64,000 nucleotides of DNA from Treponema socranskii subsp. buccale (lineage in GTDB: Bacteria > Spirochaetota > Spirochaetia > Treponematales > Treponemataceae). Positions 10,072 through 18,421 of this stretch are shown here, piece after piece (positions within the stretch are counted from its first letter, which is position 1; each line of letters starts with the position of its first letter). The notes beneath the pieces were generated by a model. It worked only from the letters and a program-made list of their open reading frames with translations. It made no database searches and was not told the DNA's origin. Where the stretch lies: contig NZ_CP054258.1 in the NCBI RefSeq assembly GCF_024181585.1, forward strand, positions 1-64,000, in the 5' to 3' direction. A program made the position numbers and the translations under genes.

Positions 10072-11335
10072 CTTGTCCATTCATAAGAAGCGGCAGAAGC
10101 GTGTCGCGGAGGACGGAGAGTTGTTGGATTTCTTTTAAGCAATTTTGTTGTTTTTCTTTTATTGGCGTTATTGTATTTTCAAATTTTTCTTGTTCTTCTT
10201 TTGCTGGAAGTGAAATCACATATCGTTCTGTTCCATTAATATTTAAATGTTTTACATTTGTTCCTGAGGCGAAAGGTTTTATATATTTATGATAAAATGA
10301 AGTTCTCAATGTATAATACAAATACATTTTAGAAATAGATTTCGGTGTAATTTTTGCCAAGTCCATAGAATAAACATATTCTTTAAATTCTGTAGGTGCA
10401 AAAATTGGTCTTCCAATTATATCTGCATTTTGGGTCATATCTGTACAAGCAATAAACATTTCAAAAGGATAGACTTTATTAGAACACTTACCTGAAAAGA
10501 ATTTAAATTCTCCTGAGCGATATTCGCCCGATTTGTCATAACATGCTAAGTTCAACATTGGAATACCATTTACATTCTTAATATCATCAAAAGTATACGA
10601 AATACCTCTTTCAACTGATTCTATTACTTCAGAAACACGCTTTACTTCCCACCCCGAAGGAATTTCACGCTTTAACAGTTCATTCCATACCATCTTTCCG
10701 CCAGAACTCTTGTAAGGTCTGCCTTTATTATTCGGAAAGTCAAACTGCACGAACCAATAGTCGTAAATCTGCTTTGCCAGCTCTTCTAAATTCCTGTTTA
10801 TCTCACGATTGATTGATATTTTTTTATCGATCGTAGTGAGGAGGTCTCCTATTTTTTTCTGAACGGAATATTCAGGAACCCATACAGTACAGTCTTTGAT
10901 TTTGTCGGGCGAAGTATGTCGAATCTTTGTCTGCTGAGCAGCCGCACTTAACTGAAATCTTACCATCTTTGATGGAATCAAATAAAAGGCAAAATCAGGG
11001 TACAACTTTTCATTGCATTTTATTAGTGCGACATCCTGGCTTTGAATGTATTTTCCGCTAAATGGTATTTTAGCAGTAGAACCAAGGAGCCCTATTGCTT
11101 GTTCTGTAAGTGGAGTGATTATATCATCTTTGTTTAATATGAAGTCTTTTTTTACGGAGCCGGTAAAATATAAATTGTCTTTTGATTTATCATCTTTGAA
11201 GCAGTTATTGTGATAGTCAAAATTACCAAGTGTTAAACGCATTAAATTACCTTCAGTTGCATAATGTTTACCACATAACGACATCCCACGAGTAACTTCC
11301 ATCAGGTCTCCCAATTTATATTTCGTAAATTCCAT
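10040..11335 (-). CDS. hsdS: Type I specificity subunit HsdS, full length, convergent copy
   Basis: HsdS sets the DNA sequence recognised by the type I methylase and nuclease. The 431-residue protein has two target recognition domains, each followed by the conserved helical spacer. The first ends DKKISINREINRNLEEL near residue 185 and leads into YDYWFVQFDFP; the second ends in the coiled segment QNCLKEIQQLSVLRDTLLP near the C-terminus. Its first recognition domain differs from that of the plus-strand copy; its second lies in the invertible segment. It is the last gene of a minus-strand operon, starting 2 nt after the KilA-N gene. Its C-terminus and stop are encoded by the left inverted repeat. 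Confidence 0.92.
   Translation of the reverse strand: MEFTKYKLGDLMEVTRGMSLCGKHYATEGNLMRLTLGNFDYHNNCFKDDKSKDNLYFTGSVKKDFILNKDDIITPLTEQAIGLLGSTAKIPFSGKYIQSQDVALIKCNEKLYPDFAFYLIPSKMVRFQLSAAAQQTKIRHTSPDKIKDCTVWVPEYSVQKKIGDLLTTIDKKISINREINRNLEELAKQIYDYWFVQFDFPNNKGRPYKSSGGKMVWNELLKREIPSGWEVKRVSEVIESVERGISYTFDDIKNVNGIPMLNLACYDKSGEYRSGEFKFFSGKCSNKVYPFEMFIACTDMTQNADIIGRPIFAPTEFKEYVYSMDLAKITPKSISKMYLYYTLRTSFYHKYIKPFASGTNVKHLNINGTERYVISLPAKEEQEKFENTITPIKEKQQNCLKEIQQLSVLRDTLLPLLMNGQVTLNSCLSHD
10047..10803. repeat. 757-bp direct repeat, copy 1 (HsdS second recognition domain)
   Basis: This stretch recurs at 13249-14005 at a constant offset of 3202 bases with no difference seen on reading. It covers the second target recognition domain and C-terminal part of HsdS. 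Identity starts inside the left recombination site and ends inside the right one, so the repeated unit is the exchangeable cassette itself. Recombination between the two direct copies would delete about 3.2 kb, including the recombinase and the KilA-N gene. Confidence 0.9.
10786..10812 (-). repeat. Right inverted repeat of hsdS inverton
   Basis: Perfect 27-bp reverse complement of 10040-10066. On the minus strand it encodes the NREINRNL joint of the full-length hsdS. Together the two repeats bound a segment of about 720 bp that carries the second recognition domain. A shorter form of the same sequence (18-20 bp) occurs at 13249-13268 and inverted at 13988-14005, giving the recombinase further possible partners. 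Confidence 0.85.
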
Positions 11336-11337
11336 AA

Positions 11338-12207
11338 TTACTTTTCCTTCCCTTTTTCAATCCGAAGATTATTATTTGGAAGTGAAGATAACGGTATTTC
11401 CAAGGAATTGATCGTCGTCAGCTGTTTAATTGCAGTCCGGCGTAACAGTTCAAGCCGTCGCCCTTGCTCTGTTCCCTGTTCAATCAAAATGGCATTATAG
11501 CTTTCTAAATTGACAAGCACCAGGAGCTGACTTATTGTTGCGTAATCACGGATATTGTCTTTTTTCTTTGGATTTTCCATTCTCCACTCTTTTGCAGTTT
11601 TGCCAAAAAGTGCAACATTCAATAAGTCTGCCTCATCTGCATATACAAATGATTTTTGGGCAGGAGTCAGATCCGGTAAAATCAGGTTTTCTTTTATTGC
11701 ATCTGTATGAATATGATAATTTAGTTTTGTAAGTTCACGATTCAGATTCCAATTAAGCGAAAGCCGTGAATTCTCATCATTTTTTAAGCGTTTATAGTCC
11801 TTTATGATGTAAAGTTTAAATTCCGGAGAAAGCCATGAGGCGAATTCCAATGCAATATCAGAATGAGCAAAAATTCCGCCGCCATACCTGCCGGATTTTG
11901 TTATAATTCCTTTTCCATAAAGGATTTCATTCCAGTCTTTTATAGAAAATGTAAATGCATTGGTTCCCACATCACTTTTAAACGTATCGAATTCGCTACG
12001 TTTAAAATCCGGATTATGCAAAACTTCCCAAAGTCCAAGGAATTCAACAATATCACGACTTCTAAGCCAACTGTGTATTGTAATTCTGGGGTCAGAACTT
12101 CTATATCTGGCTATATCAGTAAGAGAAATATATTCATTCTCAAAATCGGTTGTATATATTCCGATTTCAATTCCTTTTGCATGAATTGTTTCTTTTATTG
12201 TTTTCAT
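11338..12207 (-). CDS. KilA-N domain protein of the R-M island
   Basis: A 289-residue protein whose N-terminal 120 residues fit the KilA-N DNA-binding fold: ISLTDIARYRS, then TIHSWLRSRDIVEFLGLWE and, near residue 120, GGIFAHSDIALEFASWLSPEFKLYI. The remainder is helical and Leu/Glu/Lys-rich without a recognised domain. KilA-N proteins are common in phages and beside type I restriction loci; their role there is not established. It sits between the recombinase (3-nt gap) and hsdS (2-nt gap), so all three are likely co-translated. A part in control of the inverton or of hsdS expression is inferred from position only. Confidence 0.8.
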   Translation of the reverse strand: MKTIKETIHAKGIEIGIYTTDFENEYISLTDIARYRSSDPRITIHSWLRSRDIVEFLGLWEVLHNPDFKRSEFDTFKSDVGTNAFTFSIKDWNEILYGKGIITKSGRYGGGIFAHSDIALEFASWLSPEFKLYIIKDYKRLKNDENSRLSLNWNLNRELTKLNYHIHTDAIKENLILPDLTPAQKSFVYADEADLLNVALFGKTAKEWRMENPKKKDNIRDYATISQLLVLVNLESYNAILIEQGTEQGRRLELLRRTAIKQLTTINSLEIPLSSLPNNNLRIEKGKEK

Positions 12208-12210
12208 TTC

Positions 12211-13197
12211 TTACCCCAAATATTTTCTATGGCTTATCTTTACGTTTTGCTGGTCCACTTGCGCATATCTCATTGTAGTATCAATTTTTGCATGCCCCAA
12301 AAGCCTCTGTACCTGTTCAATCGGCATTCCTCTGTTTATCGCTTCCGTTGCCATTGTTCGCCTGAATCTATGCGGATGAACTTTATTGATACTAGCAGAG
12401 TTTCCCAGTCTTCTCAATGCAGCTTCAACTCCGCTTATAGAAAGCCGATTATATGGTGCCTTTTGCTGAACGAACAATGCGGGAGAATCGTCGGTTCTTG
12501 ACTTCAAATATTCTTTTAAATGTAATTTTGTACTTGCATTAAAATAAACCTCTCGTTCTTTTGCGCCTTTACCAATCACTATTGTTTGGCGCTGCTCAAA
12601 ATCAATATCACTTCGATTCAATTTTACAAGTTCCCCCACACGCATTCCGGTAGATTCCAGAAGATCTACAAGAGCTTTGCTTCTTGCGTCGGTACAATTA
12701 TCCCGCAAAATTACCATATTTTCGTCTGTAAAAACCTTCTGAACAGTTATATCTTGTTTGACTTTATGAATTTTGCGCATTGGACTTTTTAGAATCAAAT
12801 CTTCATTTTCCAACCAGGAAAAGAATGTTGAAAAAATACGCCTGTTATTGTCAATAGTCATTTTTGAAACTTGTCGTATAGTTTGAAAATTAGAAAGATA
12901 TGTTCTTATGTCCTCCGAGGTTATTTCCGTAGCAGGTTTTTTTGTAGATATAAAAAGTTTCTCCAAAGTAGAATTGTAATAAGCAAGAGTTTTTACAGAG
13001 CAACCTTCCAGTTTTTTTGCCTGAATAAAATCTTCAAGCAACAAATGATTCTTGGTTTCTTTTTTCTCAATTCTATAAATAGAAAATCCGTCCAAAATCC
13101 TGTCCAAAATTCGGCAAATTCTCGTAATTTTATCCGTTTCAAACGATTTAGAAAGCTGCTCTTGTAAGCTTTCCATAATTTGTGTTTTTGTGTTCAT
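12211..13197 (-). CDS. Tyrosine recombinase (XerC/D type) of the hsdS inverton
   Basis: A 328-residue site-specific recombinase. It has an N-terminal SAM-like core-binding domain (about 55-145) and a C-terminal catalytic domain with Arg in TGMRVGELVKL near residue 186, HPHRFRRT near 273, the LLGHAKIDTTMRYAQV block near 300 and Tyr in MRYAQ. All catalytic residues are visible. The ATG at 13197 follows a GGAGGTG ribosome site and overlaps the stop of the upstream HsdS cassette (ATGA). Placed inside an hsdS locus with inverted repeats, it is the obvious candidate to invert or exchange hsdS halves, as known for recombinases in other phase-variable type I systems. Confidence 0.9.
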   Translation of the reverse strand: MNTKTQIMESLQEQLSKSFETDKITRICRILDRILDGFSIYRIEKKETKNHLLLEDFIQAKKLEGCSVKTLAYYNSTLEKLFISTKKPATEITSEDIRTYLSNFQTIRQVSKMTIDNNRRIFSTFFSWLENEDLILKSPMRKIHKVKQDITVQKVFTDENMVILRDNCTDARSKALVDLLESTGMRVGELVKLNRSDIDFEQRQTIVIGKGAKEREVYFNASTKLHLKEYLKSRTDDSPALFVQQKAPYNRLSISGVEAALRRLGNSASINKVHPHRFRRTMATEAINRGMPIEQVQRLLGHAKIDTTMRYAQVDQQNVKISHRKYLG

Positions 13198-14177
13198 ATC
13201 ACATACACCTCCCATAGATTAAATTTTACGAAATAATGGAAATAATGTTGAGATAAACAGGAATTTAGCGTAACTTGTCCATTCATAAGAAGCGGCAGAA
13301 GCGTGTCGCGGAGGACGGAGAGTTGTTGGATTTCTTTTAAGCAATTTTGTTGTTTTTCTTTTATTGGCGTTATTGTATTTTCAAATTTTTCTTGTTCTTC
13401 TTTTGCTGGAAGTGAAATCACATATCGTTCTGTTCCATTAATATTTAAATGTTTTACATTTGTTCCTGAGGCGAAAGGTTTTATATATTTATGATAAAAT
13501 GAAGTTCTCAATGTATAATACAAATACATTTTAGAAATAGATTTCGGTGTAATTTTTGCCAAGTCCATAGAATAAACATATTCTTTAAATTCTGTAGGTG
13601 CAAAAATTGGTCTTCCAATTATATCTGCATTTTGGGTCATATCTGTACAAGCAATAAACATTTCAAAAGGATAGACTTTATTAGAACACTTACCTGAAAA
13701 GAATTTAAATTCTCCTGAGCGATATTCGCCCGATTTGTCATAACATGCTAAGTTCAACATTGGAATACCATTTACATTCTTAATATCATCAAAAGTATAC
13801 GAAATACCTCTTTCAACTGATTCTATTACTTCAGAAACACGCTTTACTTCCCACCCCGAAGGAATTTCACGCTTTAACAGTTCATTCCATACCATCTTTC
13901 CGCCAGAACTCTTGTAAGGTCTGCCTTTATTATTCGGAAAGTCAAACTGCACGAACCAATAGTCGTAAATCTGCTTTGCCAGCTCTTCTAAATTCCTGTT
14001 TATCTTATCAATTGAAATACCGGTCAGTTCAAGAAAAAAATAAACCTCAGGCACAACATGAACACCGTAAGAAAGCATTTTACAATTCGGCATCGGTGCA
14101 TTATAATAAAACGATTTGTAAAGAATTTTCTGCAAGATATTCTCATGAAATGCTTTGCAGTTTCGTTTATTTGACAA
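13194..14177 (-). CDS. HsdS second-half cassette, no first recognition domain
   Basis: A 327-residue frame. Residues from about 59 onward are the same as the second half of the full hsdS (INRNLEELAKQIYDY to NGQVTLNSCLS), encoded by copy 2 of the 757-bp repeat. The first 58 residues do not resemble a recognition domain and were not recognised. The frame passes through the repeat end without the usual stop and ends at a TGA overlapping the recombinase ATG, so it heads the minus-strand operon. It is best viewed as a donor or silent half-gene; whether it is translated is unknown. Its upstream sequence borders the recF-like remnant. Confidence 0.7.
   Translation of the reverse strand: MSNKRNCKAFHENILQKILYKSFYYNAPMPNCKMLSYGVHVVPEVYFFLELTGISIDKINRNLEELAKQIYDYWFVQFDFPNNKGRPYKSSGGKMVWNELLKREIPSGWEVKRVSEVIESVERGISYTFDDIKNVNGIPMLNLACYDKSGEYRSGEFKFFSGKCSNKVYPFEMFIACTDMTQNADIIGRPIFAPTEFKEYVYSMDLAKITPKSISKMYLYYTLRTSFYHKYIKPFASGTNVKHLNINGTERYVISLPAKEEQEKFENTITPIKEKQQNCLKEIQQLSVLRDTLLPLLMNGQVTLNSCLSQHYFHYFVKFNLWEVYVI
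13249..14005. repeat. 757-bp direct repeat, copy 2
   Basis: Second copy of the sequence at 10047-10803, same orientation, no difference seen. Its ends carry the short form of the recombination site in inverted orientation (TGAGATAAACAGGAATTTAG at 13249-13268; its complement at 13988-14005). It could therefore invert alone, or recombine with the site at 10040 to flip the whole 4-kb recombinase-bearing segment. Confidence 0.9.
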
Positions 14178-14178
14178 T

Positions 14179-14302
14179 TCAGCAGCGGCTTACGTCGTTT
14201 TTGCCCGGCAAACCCTACGAACGCTATAAGCGATTGACGACGCGCATTTTCGGTATGGAAAAGGGAGAAGAAAGATAAAAAGGCTTTTGTTCGGTTTGTA
14301 TG
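14179..14302 (+). pseudogene. Scrambled remnant of recF and DUF721 3' ends
   Basis: The sequence CAGCAGCGGCTTAC at 14179-14192 matches recF at 3622-3635. It is followed directly by a stretch matching recF about 3790-3855, reading FLPGKPYERYKRLTTRIFG against FLPGEPYERYKRSTTRIFG in recF. It then switches to the end of the DUF721 gene (KGEER plus stop, then an ATAAAA.CTTTTGTTCGG motif as at 4500-4519). The copy has diverged from both genes and lost the intervening sequence. It marks the right border of the restriction island. Confidence 0.8.
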
Positions 14303-14890
14303 TTATACACACGACGCGGATCGTTGAAAGAGTATAAAAATGAATACCATATATAGTTCGACGGTAATCAGACCTATAAGTTTTGTTTCTTTCTTATCAC
14401 TTTTACTTGGTTTTTCAATCGTTATTGATATTAAAAATAGAAAAGCGGATAGGATTAAGTTCACAAATGCAGCTCGCTCTCTTTCAGGGATTACGCATGA
14501 GAAATGTATACACAGAAAAGAGGCGTATAATAAAATAAAAAAAGACGGAACGCGAGGCAGCGGCAATGTCGCCGAGCCGCTCTGACCGATGGCAAGCAAA
14601 ATTTCGAAGAAATTTTGCGCAATCCGATTCCAATCACGGTCAGCCGCGGCACTTGCAACGAGCGCGAAGCGCGAAGTTCCCCGCGCAAACGGCAGGGCTG
14701 CTGCCGGGAGTGCAGCCGATTTTTACGGTAACGCTTATTTTTTGAGGAATATAGATTCTCATGCGTAAGACATGGAGCCTTTTCCGCGCCTTGACCAAGT
14801 ATAAAAAATAATGATATATTTGATTACTTATTTCGATATCTTATGACCTCGGTAGCGATATCGCGGTTGATTATATAAGGAGCATGTTCT
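14303..14890. other. 588-bp gap before rpmH without a convincing gene
   Basis: An 81-codon frame (14340-14585, +) is open but has no ribosome site and no recognised similarity. A perfect hairpin GCAAAATTTC-GAA-GAAATTTTGC lies at 14596-14618, followed by GC-rich, irregular sequence to about 14720. The last 130 bp are AT-rich with a GATATC-containing dyad (about 14835-14870) and probably carry the rpmH promoter. This may be decayed coding sequence left by the island insertion. Confidence 0.4.
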
Positions 14891-15046
14891 ATGTTACGGA
14901 CATATCAGCCCAGCAAAGTTAAACGCAACAGAAAATTCGGATTCAGAGCGCGCATGGCGACAAAGGGCGGCCGCAAAGTTCTTGCCCGCCGCCGCGCAAA
15001 AGGACGCAAAAAGCTGTCGGTCGCGGACGAAAAAAAGAAGTATTGA
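14891..15046 (+). CDS. rpmH: 50S ribosomal protein L34
   Basis: A 51-residue, strongly basic protein starting [20 protein letters not shown], the signature of L34, and ending with a Lys-rich tail DEKKKY. L34 is part of the large ribosomal subunit. The ATG follows an AAGGAG ribosome site. rnpA starts 22 bp downstream, giving the classic rpmH-rnpA-yidD-yidC-jag cluster. The gene is below the usual ORF length cut-off and easily missed. Confidence 0.97.
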   Translation: MLRTYQPSKVKRNRKFGFRARMATKGGRKVLARRRAKGRKKLSVADEKKKY

Positions 15047-15068
15047 TTTTTAGGGACGGAAGCTGCCG

Positions 15069-15431
15069 ATGGAAGCCGCTTTAAAAAAGAAGAGCGGATT
15101 TAAACGTTCAGAACGTATAAAAAAATCCGCCGCTTTTAAAGCGCTTTTTAAAAACGGAAAGCGAACGGGTATTCCGGGCGCAAAGCTGTTTTATGCAAAA
15201 AACGGATTGCGCGTAAATCGCGTCGGATTTCCTCTGTCCCGCGGATACGGTAACGCGGTGCAGAGAAACTTGTCGAAAAGATACAGCCGTGAAGTCTATC
15301 GTTTATTAAAAGCACAGTTGGATGTCGGATACGATATGCTCTTTTTATTGTATCCCGGGCGGGATTCGTTCGATGCCCGATGTGCGCAATTTCGATTATT
15401 GTGTAAAAAAGCGGGATTGATTGCGGAATGA
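15069..15431 (+). CDS. rnpA: Ribonuclease P protein component
   Basis: RnpA is the protein cofactor of the RNase P ribozyme that trims the 5' ends of pre-tRNAs. The 120-residue product is basic and carries the conserved region [20 protein letters not shown] (about 58-77), matching the family motif with the RNR-type cluster. A hydrophobic strand DMLFLLYPG follows. It lies between rpmH and yidD and overlaps yidD by 4 bp (ATGA). Confidence 0.95.
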   Translation: MEAALKKKSGFKRSERIKKSAAFKALFKNGKRTGIPGAKLFYAKNGLRVNRVGFPLSRGYGNAVQRNLSKRYSREVYRLLKAQLDVGYDMLFLLYPGRDSFDARCAQFRLLCKKAGLIAE

Positions 15432-15649
15432 AACAATTCCTTACGAGAATTTTCTGTCTTTGTATCCGTGCCTATCAAATCTGTATTTCTCCGTTGTTTC
15501 CGTCGTGCTGCAGGTACACGCCGACGTGTTCGCAGTATGCGATCGAAGCGATTAAAAAATACGGGCCGGGCAAGGGGCTTTTTTTTGCAATAAAGAGAAT
15601 CGTTCGCTGTCATCCGTTTCATGCCGGCGGATACGATCCCGTTCCGTAA
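15428..15649 (+). CDS. yidD: Membrane protein insertion efficiency factor YidD
   Basis: A 73-residue protein with the typical YidD sequence: an N-terminal amphipathic/hydrophobic helix, the Cys-containing core [19 protein letters not shown] and the ending [12 protein letters not shown]. YidD assists insertion of inner-membrane proteins with YidC. It overlaps rnpA by 4 bp and precedes yidC by 128 bp. Confidence 0.95.
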   Translation: MKQFLTRIFCLCIRAYQICISPLFPSCCRYTPTCSQYAIEAIKKYGPGKGLFFAIKRIVRCHPFHAGGYDPVP

Positions 15650-15777
15650 AATGCGGCATTGCGACAAATAGCGCGCACATGAATCGCGTGCGAAAAATGA
15701 GGTGTTGCGTAAAATAATAATTTTAAAATGCCGCGCCGTCCCGCGCGTACCTTTTTTAAATTTGATGGAGATTTATT

Positions 15778-17559
15778 ATGGATAAAAATACTGTTTGGGC
15801 GATCGCGTTGATGACGGTCGTGATCGGCGTGTTTTTGGTTTTGCAGTCTACCGTATTTGCACCGAAACGTCAAAACGTTTCGGCAAATACGGAACAGTCT
15901 GCGGCGATTTCCGAAAATGCGCTTCCGGAAAATTCGCAAGACGCGGCACCCGTGCTTATCGCTTCTTCCGATACCGAAGAAGCCGTTTCCGAGCAGAGTC
16001 TTACGATCGTGACGGATAAAATCAAAGCGGTCTTTACGAACAGGGGCGGCGATATCATCGGCTACGAATTGCTGAATCACGTCGATACGGATACGAACAA
16101 AGGCGTTGAAATGGCGGACAATATTTCCGCTTTTAACCGCGCGTGCGCCGTTTCATTCGGTGATGCGAACGGCGCGATGATAAACGAGCTGTTCAGCGTC
16201 GAACAGCCGGATGCGAATACCGTACTTTTTACACGGCGCTATAACGGCTATACGTTCGGCAAACGCTATACGTTTATCCCCGGCGAATACATGTTCAAAC
16301 TTGAAGTTTTAATACACAGCGATGAAGGCGCCGTTTCGCTCAACACGAACAACGCTGCCTACACGATCCGCACGGCGCCGCAAGTCGGGCCGCACTATAA
16401 CCCGCGCATCAATCGCTACGATTCGCGTATGTTTATCACGTTCGACGGTAACAAAAAAAAATACGTACAAGTCGGTACGAAACAGTTTAAACCGTACAAA
16501 CGCGATTATGTGTGGGCGGGCATCGCCGGAAAATATTTCGAAGAACTTTTCATTCCCGAAAAACCGGAGACGATGACGGGCGAAGCGTATTATTCTTCGC
16601 GCACGGAAGTCGGCGACTATGCGAACGCGCAAGCCTTTTTTACGCGCAAGCCTTTTTCCGGAACCGATATGGCCGATACGTATTACGTTTACTTCGGGCC
16701 GCGCAACGAAACCGATTTGCGTCTCTACAATACGGCGCAGGCGAACGGTTGGCAGCTTGAAAATGTAAAACTCGACGAATCGCTGCAGGGCTACGGCTGG
16801 CTCGGCTGGCTTGAAAAGATACTCAAATGGGTTCTCGAAATGCTGTACAAAGTCGTTCACAACTGGGGTGTCGCAATCATCATCATGACGATTTTATTGA
16901 AATTTGCGATGTTCCCGCTGACGAGACAGCAATCGCTCGGTACGCTTAAAATGCAGGCACTCCAGCCGAAGATAACGGAACTGCAGACGAAGTACAAAGA
17001 CAATCCTCAAAAATTACAGGCGGAAACGGCAAAACTTTACAAAGACAACGGCTACAATCCGATGAGCGGCTGTCTTCCGATGCTTTTCCAATTTTTAATA
17101 ATTTTTGCGATGTACGATCTGTTTAATAATTATTTCGAATTCCGCGGTGCGTCGTTTATTCCCGGATGGATTCCAGATCTTTCGACCGGCGACAGTGTGT
17201 ATACGTTCAAACGCGACATACCGCTTATAAGTTCTTTCCTGGGTAATTCGCTCCGCATCTTACCGATCATCTATCTCACGTCTCAGCTTTTGTACGGTAA
17301 AATCACGATGGTCGGCGGCACTGCGGCCGGAGCCGGTTCGAGTGCGGGACAGATGAAATTTATGATGTACGGTATGCCCCTCATTTTCTTTTTCCTGTTC
17401 TACAATGCGCCGTCCGGACTGCTTTTGTATTGGACGGTGAGCAATATCATCCAGATGGGGCAGCAGCTGGTAATCAATAAATTAATGCGGCAAAAAAAAG
17501 CGGAAATCTCCGCGCAAGCCGGACAATTTAAAATTGTTAAAAAAAGCAAAAAACGCTGA
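15778..17559 (+). CDS. yidC: Membrane protein insertase YidC
   Basis: YidC/Oxa1 inserts and folds inner-membrane proteins alone or with SecYEG. The 593-residue product is the long, Gram-negative-like form: a first membrane helix (about 7-25), a large periplasmic beta domain (about 55-340) and the insertase core with membrane segments near 360-385, 430-455, 485-505 and 520-560. The core includes LPMLFQFLIIFAMYDLFNNY, a typical YidC block. The C-terminus is basic (KIVKKSKKR), consistent with ribosome contact. The ATG follows a GGAG ribosome site. Confidence 0.96.
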   Translation: MDKNTVWAIALMTVVIGVFLVLQSTVFAPKRQNVSANTEQSAAISENALPENSQDAAPVLIASSDTEEAVSEQSLTIVTDKIKAVFTNRGGDIIGYELLNHVDTDTNKGVEMADNISAFNRACAVSFGDANGAMINELFSVEQPDANTVLFTRRYNGYTFGKRYTFIPGEYMFKLEVLIHSDEGAVSLNTNNAAYTIRTAPQVGPHYNPRINRYDSRMFITFDGNKKKYVQVGTKQFKPYKRDYVWAGIAGKYFEELFIPEKPETMTGEAYYSSRTEVGDYANAQAFFTRKPFSGTDMADTYYVYFGPRNETDLRLYNTAQANGWQLENVKLDESLQGYGWLGWLEKILKWVLEMLYKVVHNWGVAIIIMTILLKFAMFPLTRQQSLGTLKMQALQPKITELQTKYKDNPQKLQAETAKLYKDNGYNPMSGCLPMLFQFLIIFAMYDLFNNYFEFRGASFIPGWIPDLSTGDSVYTFKRDIPLISSFLGNSLRILPIIYLTSQLLYGKITMVGGTAAGAGSSAGQMKFMMYGMPLIFFFLFYNAPSGLLLYWTVSNIIQMGQQLVINKLMRQKKAEISAQAGQFKIVKKSKKR

Positions 17560-17650
17560 GCCGTATTTTATTAATCGGCTGATCGGCGGCTTTCGAAAAT
17601 TGTACTTTCGGAAGTTTTAACCGCCGTTCGGAAAAAGCAAGAGGTACGTT

Positions 17651-18352
17651 ATGATATACGAGTATGAAGGAAAAACCGAAAAAGAAGCGATCGAAAAAGC
17701 CGCGAGCGAACTCGGTCTCGAACGCGATCAGTTCGACGTGGAGATCCTTGAAACGCAAAAAAATTCGCTGTTCAAAAAAGGCTATGTAAAGATCCGCGTC
17801 AATCCGGTCGATTCTCCCGATGCGTCGCACGCGGGGAACGACAACAGAATGTATGAAACGCCTGCGAGAATCGTCGCCGATCCGCTGCCGCAGGATGAGT
17901 TCGAAAAAAAGCTGCTTGAGTTCGTCGACACGATTATCGAAAAGATGGGCTACGACGTAAAAACGGAAATCGTGTTCCGCGAAGCGAAGAAAATCGGCAT
18001 AAAGATGAATTCGCAGAATTCGTCGATCCTTATCGGGCGGAAGGGAAAAAACCTCGATGCGCTCCAGCTTTTGGCAAATATCTACGCCGGCCGGCTCGGC
18101 CACGAAGACGTGCGCATCATCCTCGATTCGGAAAATTACCGCATCCGCCGCGAAGAATCGCTCGTGCGCCTTGCGTACACGACTGCGGACAAAGTGCATC
18201 AGACGCACAATTCGATTTTGCTCGAACCGATGAATCCGTTCGAACGCCGCCTCATTCACACGACGCTCAACGACATCCCCGATATCGACACGAAATCGGA
18301 AGGCGACGGTCTGTACAAGCAAGTGCGCGTTCTCTATAAGGGCGTTCGTTGA
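17651..18352 (+). CDS. jag: RNA-binding protein Jag / KhpB
   Basis: A 233-residue protein with the three Jag parts in order: Jag_N (about 1-50, YEGKTEKEAIEKAASELGL), a KH domain (about 95-150, SSILIGRKGKNLDALQLLAN) and an R3H domain (about 165-233, with NPFERRLIHTTLND). Jag/KhpB binds RNA and is linked to cell-wall and division control in other bacteria. The gene follows yidC by 91 bp in the usual order. An AGAGG ribosome site precedes the ATG. Confidence 0.93.
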   Translation: MIYEYEGKTEKEAIEKAASELGLERDQFDVEILETQKNSLFKKGYVKIRVNPVDSPDASHAGNDNRMYETPARIVADPLPQDEFEKKLLEFVDTIIEKMGYDVKTEIVFREAKKIGIKMNSQNSSILIGRKGKNLDALQLLANIYAGRLGHEDVRIILDSENYRIRREESLVRLAYTTADKVHQTHNSILLEPMNPFERRLIHTTLNDIPDIDTKSEGDGLYKQVRVLYKGVR

Positions 18353-18421
18353 CGTATCCCGCCGCCGCGTGCGGCGCGATCGAAGCGATTTGAAATTTTA
18401 TTAATTTTTGATAAGGTGAAA

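Larger units (their letters stand above)
4503..14302. mobile_element. Type I restriction-modification island with hsdS inverton
   Basis: A roughly 9.8-kb block with visibly lower G+C and different codon choice (AT-rich third positions, fewer CG dinucleotides) separates the DUF721 gene from rpmH. It holds hsdR, hsdM, two hsdS genes, an HsdS half-cassette, a tyrosine recombinase and a KilA-N protein. Its left edge follows the end of the DUF721 gene. Its right edge is a degenerate copy of the recF/DUF721 3' ends, giving imperfect direct repeats at about 4489-4530 and 14264-14305. This suggests acquisition by recombination through flanking homology rather than by a transposon. Exact borders are inferred. 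Confidence 0.65.

Noticed and set aside
13976-14278. 100-codon plus-strand frame ending in RecF-like sequence
   Set aside because: Its start overlaps the antisense of the HsdS cassette; only the 3' end is recF/DUF721 scar, annotated separately.
14340-14585. 81-codon open frame before rpmH
   Set aside because: No ribosome site, no recognised similarity, irregular composition; lies in a likely scar region.
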